From positions 124,001 to 188,000 of the forward strand of contig SADC01000038.1 in the NCBI GenBank assembly GCA_004194705.1: a stretch of 64,000 nt of DNA. The letters run 5' to 3'. How positions within the stretch are numbered: the first letter of the stretch is position 1; each line of letters opens with the position of its first letter. Positions 10,715-19,955 of the stretch are shown in pieces. The stretch is from Ditylenchus dipsaci (Eukaryota > Nematoda > Chromadorea > Rhabditida > Anguinidae). The notes beneath the pieces are model-generated. The model worked only from the letters and a program-made list of their open reading frames with translations, did no database searches and had not been told where the DNA came from. A program made the translations under genes and the position numbers.

Positions 10715-10989
10715 CAGGGTTGGCAAGAGGGTGGCCTTTCAGGCCAGCAGGTGGCTTTTTTCGCTTTCACTGCTTGTTTTCACGTGTATTCTACCAGCGC
10801 ATCTAAGATTTTTATATACCAATCTGAAGACATTTTCCATGAGGAATATATATACTGCGATCTTTTTATAAAAATCTTGAAAGCGCACATTATAGTGAAA
10901 AATCGAAGTAATACAAACCTTCATAAATTTTTACAAAAAACGGAGGTGGCCTAAGATTTGGCCTGAAGAGCCACTACTTGCCAACCCTG
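10715..10989. mobile_element. 275-bp hAT-type MITE
   Basis: The ends CAGGGTTGGCAAG and its inverse are flanked by the 8-bp direct repeat GTCTTAGC (10,707-10,714 and 10,990-10,997). The 8-bp duplication and CAGGGTTGGC terminus fit the hAT superfamily. The same insertion is present at the same site in the duplicated segment (48,975-49,248), so it predates the duplication. Confidence 0.85.
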
Positions 10990-11396
10990 GTCTTAGCTCC
11001 CTGTAATTATTTTGATATGATCTCCATGAATTCGGATTTAGGAAGACATTTTGGTATGCGCGGTGAGTTTGCGCAAACTTTTCACTTCTTAAAAAATGTC
11101 GACTTTTTTAATAAAAAAAATTCCAGAAGGTGGGTCATAAACAGTCAAGAATTGATAGTCGTCCTATCGCAGTAAATCGGTTATGGGCTGTTCACAATGG
11201 ATCCGTATCCGTGTCCTTAAACGTGCTTTTTGTGTGGAAATACACGGACCGTTTTACGGGCTGCGTTTACGGACACGGATACGGATCCGACTGACCTGCG
11301 ATTCGCTACATATTGTGATTCGCTACGGCGATTCGCTACAGCGATTCGTTACACTTGCGATTCGCTACACTGGCGATTCGCTACACTTTTCTGCAG

Positions 11397-11542
11397 TATT
11401 TGTTTTTGTTCTGATGGGCATTAGCTTTGCCGACTTTCAAGAAGTGCTTTACGGGTACGAAGAACGAGCTGGGCCACAAGAAAACCAGGAAGAGCTAGCT
11501 TCCATATTTGAGAATCCTGCCAATATTAACATCTTTGAATAA
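11397..11542 (+). CDS. Small terminal exon, unidentified (copy A)
   Basis: A TTTTCTGCAG acceptor is followed by an open frame of about 48 codons ending ...ENPANINIFE and TAA; the stop overlaps an AATAAA signal. The N-terminal part is hydrophobic (FVFVLMG) and the rest acidic (EERAGPQENQEEL). The exon is identical in length and nearly identical in sequence at 49,654-49,799. Upstream lie repeats of GCGATTCGCTACA (about 11,290-11,390). No preceding exon was identified. It may be a short secreted peptide starting at the internal ATG, or the last exon of a longer gene. Confidence 0.4.
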
Positions 11543-11559
11543 ATATGTTGTTAACCCTG

Positions 11560-12200
11560 TTCGAATGTGTCTGTTGATAAAGATATGCGGTTAGTAAAAT
11601 GTATTGAACACTGAAGACTGTCGCTACGTGTCAATCGGGGATGGAACGGAATTCCGATTTCCGTCTTCCGATTTCCGGCACTTTTTTGCTTCCGTTTTCC
11701 GATTTCCGAAAAAATAGGGCAAATTTTGGAAATATCGGAAGAAAATAGTTAACGTAGAATTTTTTTGGTACTCATTGCTCAATACATTATTGACCTAGTG
11801 GGATAGAGTTGGCGGACTGCGAAAGTTGGTCGTCGGTTCGATCCCCACTGGAGGTCTAATTTTTCCTTGACTTTTCCAAAATTTCGTCAAATTAATTCTC
11901 GTTTAAATTGACCTGGTACCCGCCTTTCAAAATATTTCCATCGGCGGCGAGCATGCCCCTTTGAAATAAAGGTGAACCGGTAGAATGATACGTACTTAGT
12001 TGTATGCCGCCTCAACCTCTACCAATTTTATTTATTTCTCAAATCATTTAGTAACTTTTTAGACTCAGAATTCCATGAGGAATCAGAACGAAAAATTTCC
12101 ACAGCAAAGTCACTTCAGAAATATGGGTAACTTGCGAAGGTTTGAATAAGGAAGGAAAGAGTATCATCGAGGGGTAAGATTTCGGCATTATTAGGGGGTT
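11560..12200. other. No gene; tRNA-like relic
   Basis: After the duplicated segment ends (about 11,775) there is a tRNA-like stretch at 11,795-11,862 (A-box-like GGGATAGAGTTGG, B-box GGTTCGATCCCC) whose ends pair weakly (GACCT/AGGTC). Stem mismatches make a functional tRNA unlikely; a tRNA-derived SINE is more plausible. No coding sequence was found. Confidence 0.45.
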
Positions 12201-12204
12201 GACC

Positions 12205-12300
12205 GACATTTGCGCGCCAACACATGCGCGCCGACACTTACGCGCCGTGACTTTGCGCACTGACATTTGCGCGCGACATTTGCGCAGGACATTTGCGCAC
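12205..12300. repeat. GACATTTGCGCGC array (solo arm)
   Basis: About seven imperfect copies of a 12-15 bp GACATTTGCGCGC unit. It looks like one arm of an array-TIR element, but no inverted partner was found in the following few kilobases. Confidence 0.55.
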
Positions 12301-12684
12301 GATGAAACACCATGAAAAAACTTTTTGAAGCCAAAGTATAAGAAAAAATTGCCTATCCAGGTGGAAATCCAGATTCACCACTTGTACCAGAATATGGATT
12401 GAGTGGACCAAAACAGTTAACTTCTTTATTTCAACCTATACACTAGGTATCCATTCATCAGAGTTATCTATTGATCTCCATATATCTCCATCCACCTAAA
12501 CCACCTGGGCATTGAATACTACTACTAGGCCCTCCACCTGAGTATGTACTAAGACCTTTGTACCTCTACCTAGGTACGAAACCTGAGTAACAGATGGATG
12601 GCGTATGGGGTACAAAGCTACGCCTAAACCAAGGTCGCTTTAAGTCAAATCGCTGTTTTAGCACTATCGAATCTTTTTTAGAAC

Positions 12685-12850
12685 AGGATTCAGGATCGGG
12701 AATAGGGTTGTCGAATCGAGCGCTCGATTTCGAACTTTTCGCTCGAAAGTTCGAAAAATTTCGAATTATTCTTTCAAATTTCGAGCGCTCGAAAAAAAAT
12801 TTCAAATTATGCTTTTGAATTTTGAGCGCTTATTTTCGAGTTATAGTTTG
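12685..12850. repeat. TTCGAGCGCTCGAAA palindromic repeats
   Basis: Several copies of a self-complementary TTTCGAGCGCTCGAAA motif with AT-rich spacers, preceded by AGGGTTGTCGAATCG, which resembles a hAT terminus. It may be a decayed hAT MITE; a second terminus was not located. Confidence 0.45.
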
Positions 12851-12859
12851 GAACTGCTA

Positions 12860-13560
12860 TTTGATCCGCTCTCTCAAAAATTGGCCGGTTGATGAGGTTT
12901 TCGAACGCCGTCAGGAGATGGAAGTTATTAATTTTTGATCTTGTTGAATCTGATTGTTTGTCGATAAATAATTTAATGAATAAAAAAGTTGCAAAAACTC
13001 AATTTAAACATTAAAATGATATTGCAATGTTTTTGCAATCCTTAATCTGCTATTATTACTTCGGCGCATGATAATACAATTACAATGCTAATGACAGGTG
13101 TGTATAAAGGGTCAGCCTTGGCCCCTAAACGCTAATGCGAGCACTGAATAGTTCGGGAACCCTTAAAAGGAACCCTTAAAGCCTCCGGGGGCGTAGGGGG
13201 CTTGGGGGCTTAGGGTTGAGCTCCACGACACAAGCGCACCCTGGAAAGAATCCGAGCGAACAGCAGCATGTTGGATCCATTCCCAGGGCTTTTATATAAG
13301 TCAGCATGTGGGTTGTTATGGTGCTGCACACTTTTCATCGTTTTTGAAAAATTGAACCATGAACCCCACCCTGTGGTTTTGGTCGATTTCGGTCAAATTT
13401 TTTTTTGCACATGTCTTTCCGCCACGGAAAACATGTTTTTCGTACTAATTACGACCTGAAACGTTCGAATTAGGGGTCAAAACTTACTTTTGGGAACATG
13501 TGGTATACCATAATCCTGCCGTCAATATAGAACACAATAATGCAGTAGGAAAGTGTAGTG
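12860..13560. other. No gene recognised
   Basis: AT-rich sequence with a decayed copy of the GC hairpin (about 13,170-13,215). No exon with convincing splice sites and composition was found. Confidence 0.4.
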
Positions 13561-13576
13561 CAACGGAAGTTGTCGA

Positions 13577-13632
13577 ACTCGTCCGATCTGGCATAGTCAA
13601 GCAACGTTGGGCTCGACTAGTAGATGGTTCAA
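13577..13632 (+). repeat. 5S rRNA-like fragment
   Basis: The stretch around GTCCGATCTGGCA and AAGCAACGTTGGGCTC matches, from memory, the middle part (box A / intermediate region) of nematode 5S rRNA with a few changes. The 5' and 3' thirds of a 5S gene are not clear, so this is a fragment, a 5S-derived SINE or a pseudogene. A second weaker 5S-like patch lies near 16,880-16,925 (CCGAAGTTGAGCATGGGTC). Confidence 0.45.
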
Positions 13633-13749
13633 AGTTTTGTAAAAATTTTAAATGCAAATAAAAAAATTTAAAAATATTTTTGACAAAATTAGGGTGGCCC
13701 CGCACGAATTCAAATTTCGCAAAGTGCTGCGCTTATCAAGTTTCATGGT

Positions 13750-13880
13750 CTTTTTATTTTAGGTATGGTTTTCTTAGAAACCAAGTTGAAAAATACGTAC
13801 AGAAGTTCAGTGATTAGGAAAATTTTTTGAATTTCCGGGCACCACCTCTTATCAGCGTGGGAATGCCCCTCTGAGAAAAC
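13750..13880. repeat. Dispersed repeat with AAACCAAGTTGAAAAATCCGT motif
   Basis: The motif TTAGAAACCAAGTTGAAAAA followed by GTAC recurs at 23,885-24,000 (both orientations, as a palindrome) and 57,660-57,775 (both orientations). A trailing block ending in CCCCTCTGAG / CCCCTTTGAG is shared too. This is a short dispersed repeat family of unknown class. Confidence 0.5.
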
Positions 13881-14004
13881 TTGTGATCTGACAACCATAT
13901 TTTGTCAGTTTGATCCAGTGGAATACCACAAACTGCCAGTGGTACGCCACAAAGTGCCACTGGAATGCCACTAATTACCACTGGAATGCCACTTAGTTAT
14001 TTTA

Positions 14005-15041
14005 CTAGTCTTTCAGCCCCGCTACCGCGGGGCCAGCCCGGGGCTTCTTAATTCTTTTCCTTCTTCCCTCCCCCACACTTCTACACTACTCTTCCAACTT
14101 CTCGTATTGTAGAGCCTCGATGATTGTAACAATTCATTGGAATGAACCAACGATGAGTGGAAATTAAACAGTGGAGACTTAAACTGTAAGAGTTGTGTAT
14201 GATCAACTATTGGATTGCAGAGGGTTGTAGGCGGGTGGATGATAGGAAATAGGTCGATGGATTAGATGATGGAGAAGTGAAGGCAAATGATTCAATGATC
14301 AATTAAACAAATTTTAGAAAACCGTTAAATGTCGGATGGTTGAGGCATGATTGAATGAATGAAAACAATCAAGCCACCCAGGTGAATCGGTTCAAATGGA
14401 TGAACTGACCAATCCACCCACTTGAATTGATTCAAATGGCTGGACTGACCAATCCACCCAGGTGAATCGATTCGAATGGTTGAATAAACCAATCAAGCCA
14501 GTTGAATGGATCCAATTCAATGAATTGACCAGTCAAGCCAATTGAATCAATTCAAATGGATGAATTGATCAATCCAGCCACTTGGATCAATTCAAATATG
14601 TGAACCAATCAAGCCAGTTGAAACGATTCAAATGGATAGATTGACCAATCCAGCCAATCGAATCGATTCAAATGGATGAACTATATCAACTCAGCCCGTT
14701 GAATAGATTCTATGATGATACACGAAAATTTTTGAATCGATTTGAAAATTTTTTAAAAAAATTCGAGAAAAAAGTCAAAAAAAATTGAAATGACTCGAAG
14801 ATGTTCAAAGATGTAGGCTGATGACTGCCCCTCCACCCCAATGCACTAACCACTGAGCTTGGAGAGGAGAGAGCAGACACGACCGCCCGCCACACAACAA
14901 AACCTAAGATTGAATGAAATGACTGAAAGATTTGCTTATATACCCTATTTGACTAAGAAAAAAAATTTGGTCTCGAGAGGAAAAGAACTTTTAAAACGAA
15001 AGCGAACAGACACACACACACTTCTCCATTAGTAGAGGGGA
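14005..15041 (-). mobile_element. Non-autonomous Helitron, copy 1
   Basis: Read on the minus strand the element begins TCCCCTCTACTA (15,041 downward) and ends with a CCCCGC/GCGGGG hairpin, eight bases and CTAG, followed by host T. That is the standard Helitron signature (5' TC, 3' hairpin plus CTRR, inserted between A and T). The interior has a 36-38 bp minisatellite (CAATCCAGCCA...GATTCAAATGGATG, 14,340-14,710), an A-rich stretch and a tRNA-like block (14,815-14,895). No Rep/helicase gene. Confidence 0.8.
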
Positions 15042-15998
15042 CTAGTCTTCGGGCCCGCTACCGCGGGGCCAGCCCGTGCTCTGAAATTCTCCTCTTTTCC
15101 TATTCGAGCTTTCCAAACTTCTACCCCACCAGTTCAGCCAGTTGGACCAATTCAAATGGATGAAATGACCAATCAAGCCAGTTGGATCGATTCAAATGGA
15201 TAGATTGACCAATCCAGCCAGCTGAATCGATTCAAATGGATGAATTGATCAATCCAGCCAGTTGACTCGATTCAAATGGTTGTATTGATCAATTCATCCA
15301 TTTGAATCGATTGAAATGGATGAATTGATCAATCCAGCCAGTTGACTCGATTCAAATGGATGAATAGACAATCCAGCCGGTTGAATCGATTCAAATGGAT
15401 GAATTGATCAATCCAGCCAGCTGAATCGATTCAAATGGATGAATTGACCAATGCAGCCGGTTGAGTCGATTCACATGGATGAATTTGCCAATCAAGCCAG
15501 TTGAATAGATTGAAATGGATGGATCGACCAATCCAGCCAGTTGAATGAATTCAAATGGATGAATAGACTATTCAAGCCGGTTGAATCAAATAGAATGAAT
15601 GGATTGATCAATCCAGCCAGTTGAATCGATTCAAATCGATAAATGATGTCAACCTAGCTCGTTGATACGATTTAACCATGATATTTGACAAATTTTAAAT
15701 TCGATACGAAAAAATTAAAAAAAAATCAAAAAAGTTTTGAAATGACTCAAAGATTTTAAAAATATAGGCCCGATGCCTGCCCTGTCCACTCCAAGCCACT
15801 GACCATTGAGCTTGGAGAGGAGAGAGCAGACACGACCGCCCGTCACACCATAAAACATAAGAATGAATGAAATGACTCAAAGTTTTGCTTATATAGCCAG
15901 AATGACTGAGAAAAGAAATGTTTGGTCTCGAACAGAAAAGAACGTTTAAAACGTAAGCGAACAGACACACAACACACTTCAACTTTAGTAGGGGGGGA
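15042..15998 (-). mobile_element. Non-autonomous Helitron, copy 2, abutting copy 1
   Basis: Same family as copy 1. The minus-strand 5' end is TCCCCCCCTACTA (15,998 downward, preceded by A). The 3' end is hairpin CCCGC/GCGGG plus CTAG at 15,042-15,045, with the T of the next element directly after it. The internal minisatellite (15,120-15,655) is longer than in copy 1, while the AT-rich end and tRNA-like block (15,775-15,845) are shorter and diverged. The direct head-to-tail junction is what rolling-circle concatemers look like. Confidence 0.8.
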
Positions 15999-16219
15999 TC
16001 CAGTGGTTTTCCAGTGGATTACCACTGGACTTTAGCTGAGTCCAGTGGTAATCCACTGGATTGCCACTGGATTCCGCTAACTCCAGTGGTAATCCAGAGG
16101 AATACCACTGGATTTAACGAATTTCTGGCATTCCAGTGGCACTTAGTGGTTTCCAGCGGCACTTTGTGGCATTCCAGTGGCACTTTGTGGCGTACCACTG
16201 GATTAAAATTAGCTGTGGG

Positions 16220-16610
16220 TTTATGGTGGTTTCGAGTGGTTCAGGGTGGAGTTGTGGGTGATTAAGCCGATCGGACCCGAAATCTGATCCGCTCAATCGA
16301 TTTTTCTCAAAAAGTTTACTCCCCCTTTAGTAAACCCAAAAAAACAATAATTTTGGCCTTTTGGCCATTCCGGAGTGGGTCTCCAGCCATCTGGTCTTTG
16401 CCCACCCCTGAATTTCACACAAAATTTTTTAAAATGGTTGATTTCGTGTCGAGAATCAAAATTAGGCGGAAAAAAGAGTAAATTAGGCGGAAAAAGAAGT
16501 AAATTAGGCGGAGAAAAAAGTGTTTTAGGCGGAAAAAAAATTAGGCGGAGAAAAAAGTGTTTAGGCGGAAAAGAAGTAAATTAGGCGGAGAAAAAGTATT
16601 GTCCATTAAA
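16220..16610. mobile_element. Half of an array-TIR element (TTAGGCGGAAAAA units)
   Basis: A GATCCGCTCAATCGATTTTTC...AGTAAACCC spacer is followed by TTCTGGCC-like sequence and then an array of TTAGGCGGAAAAAGAAG units (16,455-16,600). The same spacer plus array order occurs in both arms of the 50,157-54,447 and 61,265-62,033 elements, so this appears to be one arm of a third family whose other arm is gone. Confidence 0.55.
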
Positions 16611-17450
16611 AATCAACAAAACGCCAAGATTTTCAAAATCAAATTTTGTGCGCACTCGACATCGAATTTTTTTAAACGAGCATGCTTTCTGTTGATAAGT
16701 CAATTGTTGATATTTGAATTCCCGGGACAAAATCCTACACTATGGTTTTGGCACGAACTGTTTTTTAAATGCAAGCATTTTTTATTTCAAATATTCTTTT
16801 TGAATTCTTTAATTAAGTCAAACCCAGCGATTGTGGGTACAGCAAAAAGTATGAGTACTCGCTGAACTATAGCAATTAGCCGGATCGGATCCCGAAGTTG
16901 AGCATGGGTCAGACCTCCTTGGAGTGTCGTCGACTTCGAGTTTTGGATTTGCTGAGCCTTTGGCTCGGCTTCACCCTGCGTGCAAATGTTACACAGTATG
17001 AAACAGGAATGCTGTAGCAAATGAAATACCACTGTAAAATACCACTACGACTTTTTCTTGAATTTTCTCGGTATTTTTTATGGAAGTTGGCGATTTTGTC
17101 AGTGTGAGTAGTGATGGGGCCAAGTACTTGGTCCCAGTACTACTAGTGTGGCGATTTGTCAATGCTAAGGCGAGATTTTTAGAAAATTTGCCCTATGCTG
17201 AAATCTCTACCTAAATCTGCGTCCGTTGAAATTGATCTTACCTACCAATTTGACCAAAAACAATTCCAGAGTCAAACCAAAGGCTTACCCACTTATCAGC
17301 CGAAGATCGACACAATATTTTCGCGATTTTGGGAGGGTTGAAAAATAATTGTTCATGGCCGACTAATAGGCGTTTTACGTTGATATTAGGTTTATGAAAC
17401 ATTCAAATTTGTTGCACATGGTGTTCCGAATCATAAATGCAGCTTTTAGC

Positions 17451-18873
17451 CGAAAATGTTGAAAAAATTGATGAACTTTGCGTCTGCCGTTGCTATACCG
17501 GCTAGGGGACATTTGGCAAAAACGACATTTGGCAAATGTTTGTTTTGGCAAAACGACATTTGCCATAACGACACTTGGCAAAAACGACATTTGGCAAAAC
17601 GACACTTGCCAGAACGACATTTGCCAAAACGACATTTGCCAAAACGATATTTGCCAAACGAAATTTGGCAGATAAGCTCAGATCGCCTCGACGCAAATAG
17701 TTCAAGGCGAACTGTCTACGATGTGAACGGTTTTTATTATTTATCAAAATCAAGTACTTATAACTGAAAATAACTGAAAATATAACTGAAAATTTATAAC
17801 TGAAAATTTGTCGAAAAAAAAACTATCATCAAACCATCTTCAGAATGATCAAATTAATGCAGAAAATATGTTTTAGAATTTGAAAAGGTAAAAAAAGTTT
17901 TGCTCCAAGTGGACGTCCAATTGGTTTTGGGGTCCATGCTGGAGTCCAGCAGAATTGCAAATAATTTATAGAAAAACTGTAAAATCGCAATTTTAGTCTT
18001 TAGTTAATCGCAGTTGTGGTCCTAACAACCCAAGTCCTCTTACAATTTTGAGTTAGAAAAAATGGGTTATTTATCATTTTTAAGAAATTTTAATTTTTCA
18101 GGCTCTCTAGGTGGATATCCACCTAACCAGGGGTGGGTTAAACCGCGATTTTAGCTTTAAGAGACACACTTTGCCTGGTTTGGTCAGGTCATCCTCCAAA
18201 AAACCATGTCAGCTAAACACTGGTGAAGACTCGTGAACAATATGGGTACCCAGAGTGGTGAGCATTGCCAAATATCGTTTTGGCAAATGTCGTTTTGGCA
18301 AATGTCGTTTTGGCAAATGTCGTTTTGGCAAATATCGTTTTGCCAATTGTCGTTTTGGCAAGTGTCGTTTTGGCAAGTATCGTTTTGGCAAGTGTCATTT
18401 TGGCAAGTGTCGTTTTGGCAAGTGTCGTTTTGCCAAATGTCGTTTCTGCCAAATGTCCCCTAGCCGCTATACCGATGATTTCGTCTGGAGCAGTTTCTTA
18501 TGCCATAGACCGATACAAGGCCAATTCGGGGTAATGCACTAAAATTTTTCGAGCTCAGGGTCGAAAAATCGCGCGACTTCACACTATTTTTCAGACTGCA
18601 GCCACTTTTTGCAATAATTTGAGTTTATTTTAGTCTGCAAGCTCAAATCGATGAATTGAAGAAACAGCATCAGGAAACAGAGGCCAAATGGCTATCTGAA
18701 AAGTATGAGCGCTTTAAATACTCTAAACGACTAAATTCCCTACCTTTACTTCTGTTTTCAGAACTTGTTTCGAAAAACGGCTGGATGGAATGAATTCTAA
18801 GCTGGTCAAAGTGCAGAAACAGTCGGATTTCCATCTGGCTCATGCAAATGCAAGTCGCAGCAGAATGATCTAA
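17451..18873 (+). CDS. Small membrane/coiled-coil protein, exon 1 split by a transposon
   Basis: Three exons: 17,451-18,530 (ATG at 17,456; contains the insertion at 17,500-18,465), 18,634-18,702 and 18,762-18,873 (TAA), then AATAAA at 18,921. CTTTTAG just before 17,451 could be a trans-splice acceptor. With the element and one target copy removed, exon 1 reads MLKKLMNFASAVAIPMIS and on to ...DRYKANSG, phase 2, joining exon 2 in frame; the total is about 93 residues. The N-terminus has one hydrophobic segment; the rest is charged and coiled-coil-like (LQAQIDELKKQHQETEAKW), ending SRSRMI. Small mitochondrial or ER membrane proteins look like this, but I do not recognise the family. As it stands the exon runs into the element and stops. 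Confidence 0.65.
17500..18465. mobile_element. 966-bp array-TIR Mutator-like element inside a coding exon
   Basis: Ends GGCTAGGGGACATTTGGC and its inverse; both arms are arrays of ACATTTGGCAAAACG units (left about 17,505-17,680, right about 18,265-18,460). It is flanked by the 8-bp direct repeat GCTATACC (17,492-17,499 and 18,466-18,473). The middle (about 600 bp) has no gene; it includes repeated ATAACTGAAAAT. The arms could form a very stable RNA hairpin. Confidence 0.9.
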
Positions 18874-18929
18874 ATTATAATGATTGTCGTCAATGAAACT
18901 GCCGTTGTTGCAAGTAATTAAATAAATTC

Positions 18930-19880
18930 ATGAGATCGTTTTCAAACTTGTATAGTAACTGGTCACCTACCATTCTTTTAGTTTACACAATTAAGGCGGA
19001 GGGAGAATCAGCGTTTGAAACAATTTGCGAACGTCATCACTGTAGGACTGGATAGTCATTATGTTTGGACATCCGATAAATTTTCAAAAAATAATTCATA
19101 ACATTTTTGAGCATGTGTGGAACCAGGGTTGCTGAATTTAGCGAGCATAATCTATTCGGAGAATATTCTCGAGAAAGACCACCAACAATGCTGGTTCGAT
19201 TCACAATCTCCGTTTCAGAGTAAGAGAACCAATCCTAAAATGGATGTATGAAGACTTTTCGACGAACAACTGTTCTTTGACATGCGAAATTTAAGATTAT
19301 TTTTGAATTTTTGACATCCACATCCGACATCCGACCCAAAAATTTTAGAAATTCACAAAGTGATTTCAGCGAAAGGTTTGTTGGCTAGAGGCTTGCGTAA
19401 CTAATGGGCTACCCAGTAGGAGGAAAGCCAGTCGGGAGTTATCCAGGAGGAGGGTAGCCAAGAGGACGGTTAACCAGAGAAAGAGTAGCCAGGTAAGGGT
19501 ATGTGATCGATTATTATTTATGTAATTTTTAAAATTTGATAGTGGCGCCGATAGGCGCCTGTTGCCCCTAGTTAGAAAATACCCTTCATAATTCGGCAAA
19601 AGTTTGTCCGCCCATAGTGTCCTACACTTTCTTAGGTCAATTTCTATACTATTTTGCAGAATGTAATCTGCCAATATTTTTCTGAGAATTGCAAGGATTT
19701 ATATTTTGGGTCAATTTTTTAATTCCGTCATAAAGACGCGCAGATCTCGATGAACTGACAGCCCTTTTTGTCTCCATGCGTCAGTGTTTATGACGAAATA
19801 ACGACGACCAAAATCAGAATCCTTGCAATTTTTCAGACCAGATTAGCGAATTGCACTGTGCTGTAAATTCAAATCAACGT
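18930..19880. other. Intergenic; short repeats only
   Basis: No exon recognised. Around 19,390-19,500 there are GGGTAGCCAGG-type repeats. Near 19,650-19,860 two stretches around GCAAGGATT / AATCCTTGC form an inverted repeat. The end of a CCGCCTAGGGTCC-type MITE is present at 19,890-19,950 (GGCGGGAACGAACTTGA, ending in ACTGTAC). Confidence 0.4.
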
Positions 19881-19955
19881 AGATGTAAAAAAAGGGCCGG
19901 AACCTAGGCGGGAACGAACTTGAAGGGGTGCCGTATTATTGGATATGGACTGTAC

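Larger units (their letters stand above)
13910..16215. mobile_element. CCAGTGG array-TIR element split by two Helitrons
   Basis: The left arm (13,914-14,003) and right arm (16,000-16,210) carry many copies of CCAGTGG / CCACTGG with ATGCCAC spacers; the outer ends (GATCCAGTGG and the reverse CCACTGGATT) are inverted. The two Helitrons at 14,005-15,998 lie between the arms. Similar arrays occur at 41,870-42,060 and 43,145-43,430. Confidence 0.6.

Noticed and set aside
11795..11862. Possible tRNA gene
   Set aside because: A- and B-box motifs are present, but anticodon and T stems have mismatches; more like a tRNA-derived SINE.
17492..18473. The exonic element as a normal GT-AG intron (introner)
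   Set aside because: The nearest GT (in GCCGTTGC) and AG (in CCTAGCC) would leave a one-base frame change; no frame-preserving GT-AG pair at the ends was found.
17502..18542. Open frames reading LAKTTFAKTTFGK or VLANVVLANVV
   Set aside because: They come from the ACATTTGGCAAAACG arrays forming the element's TIRs.
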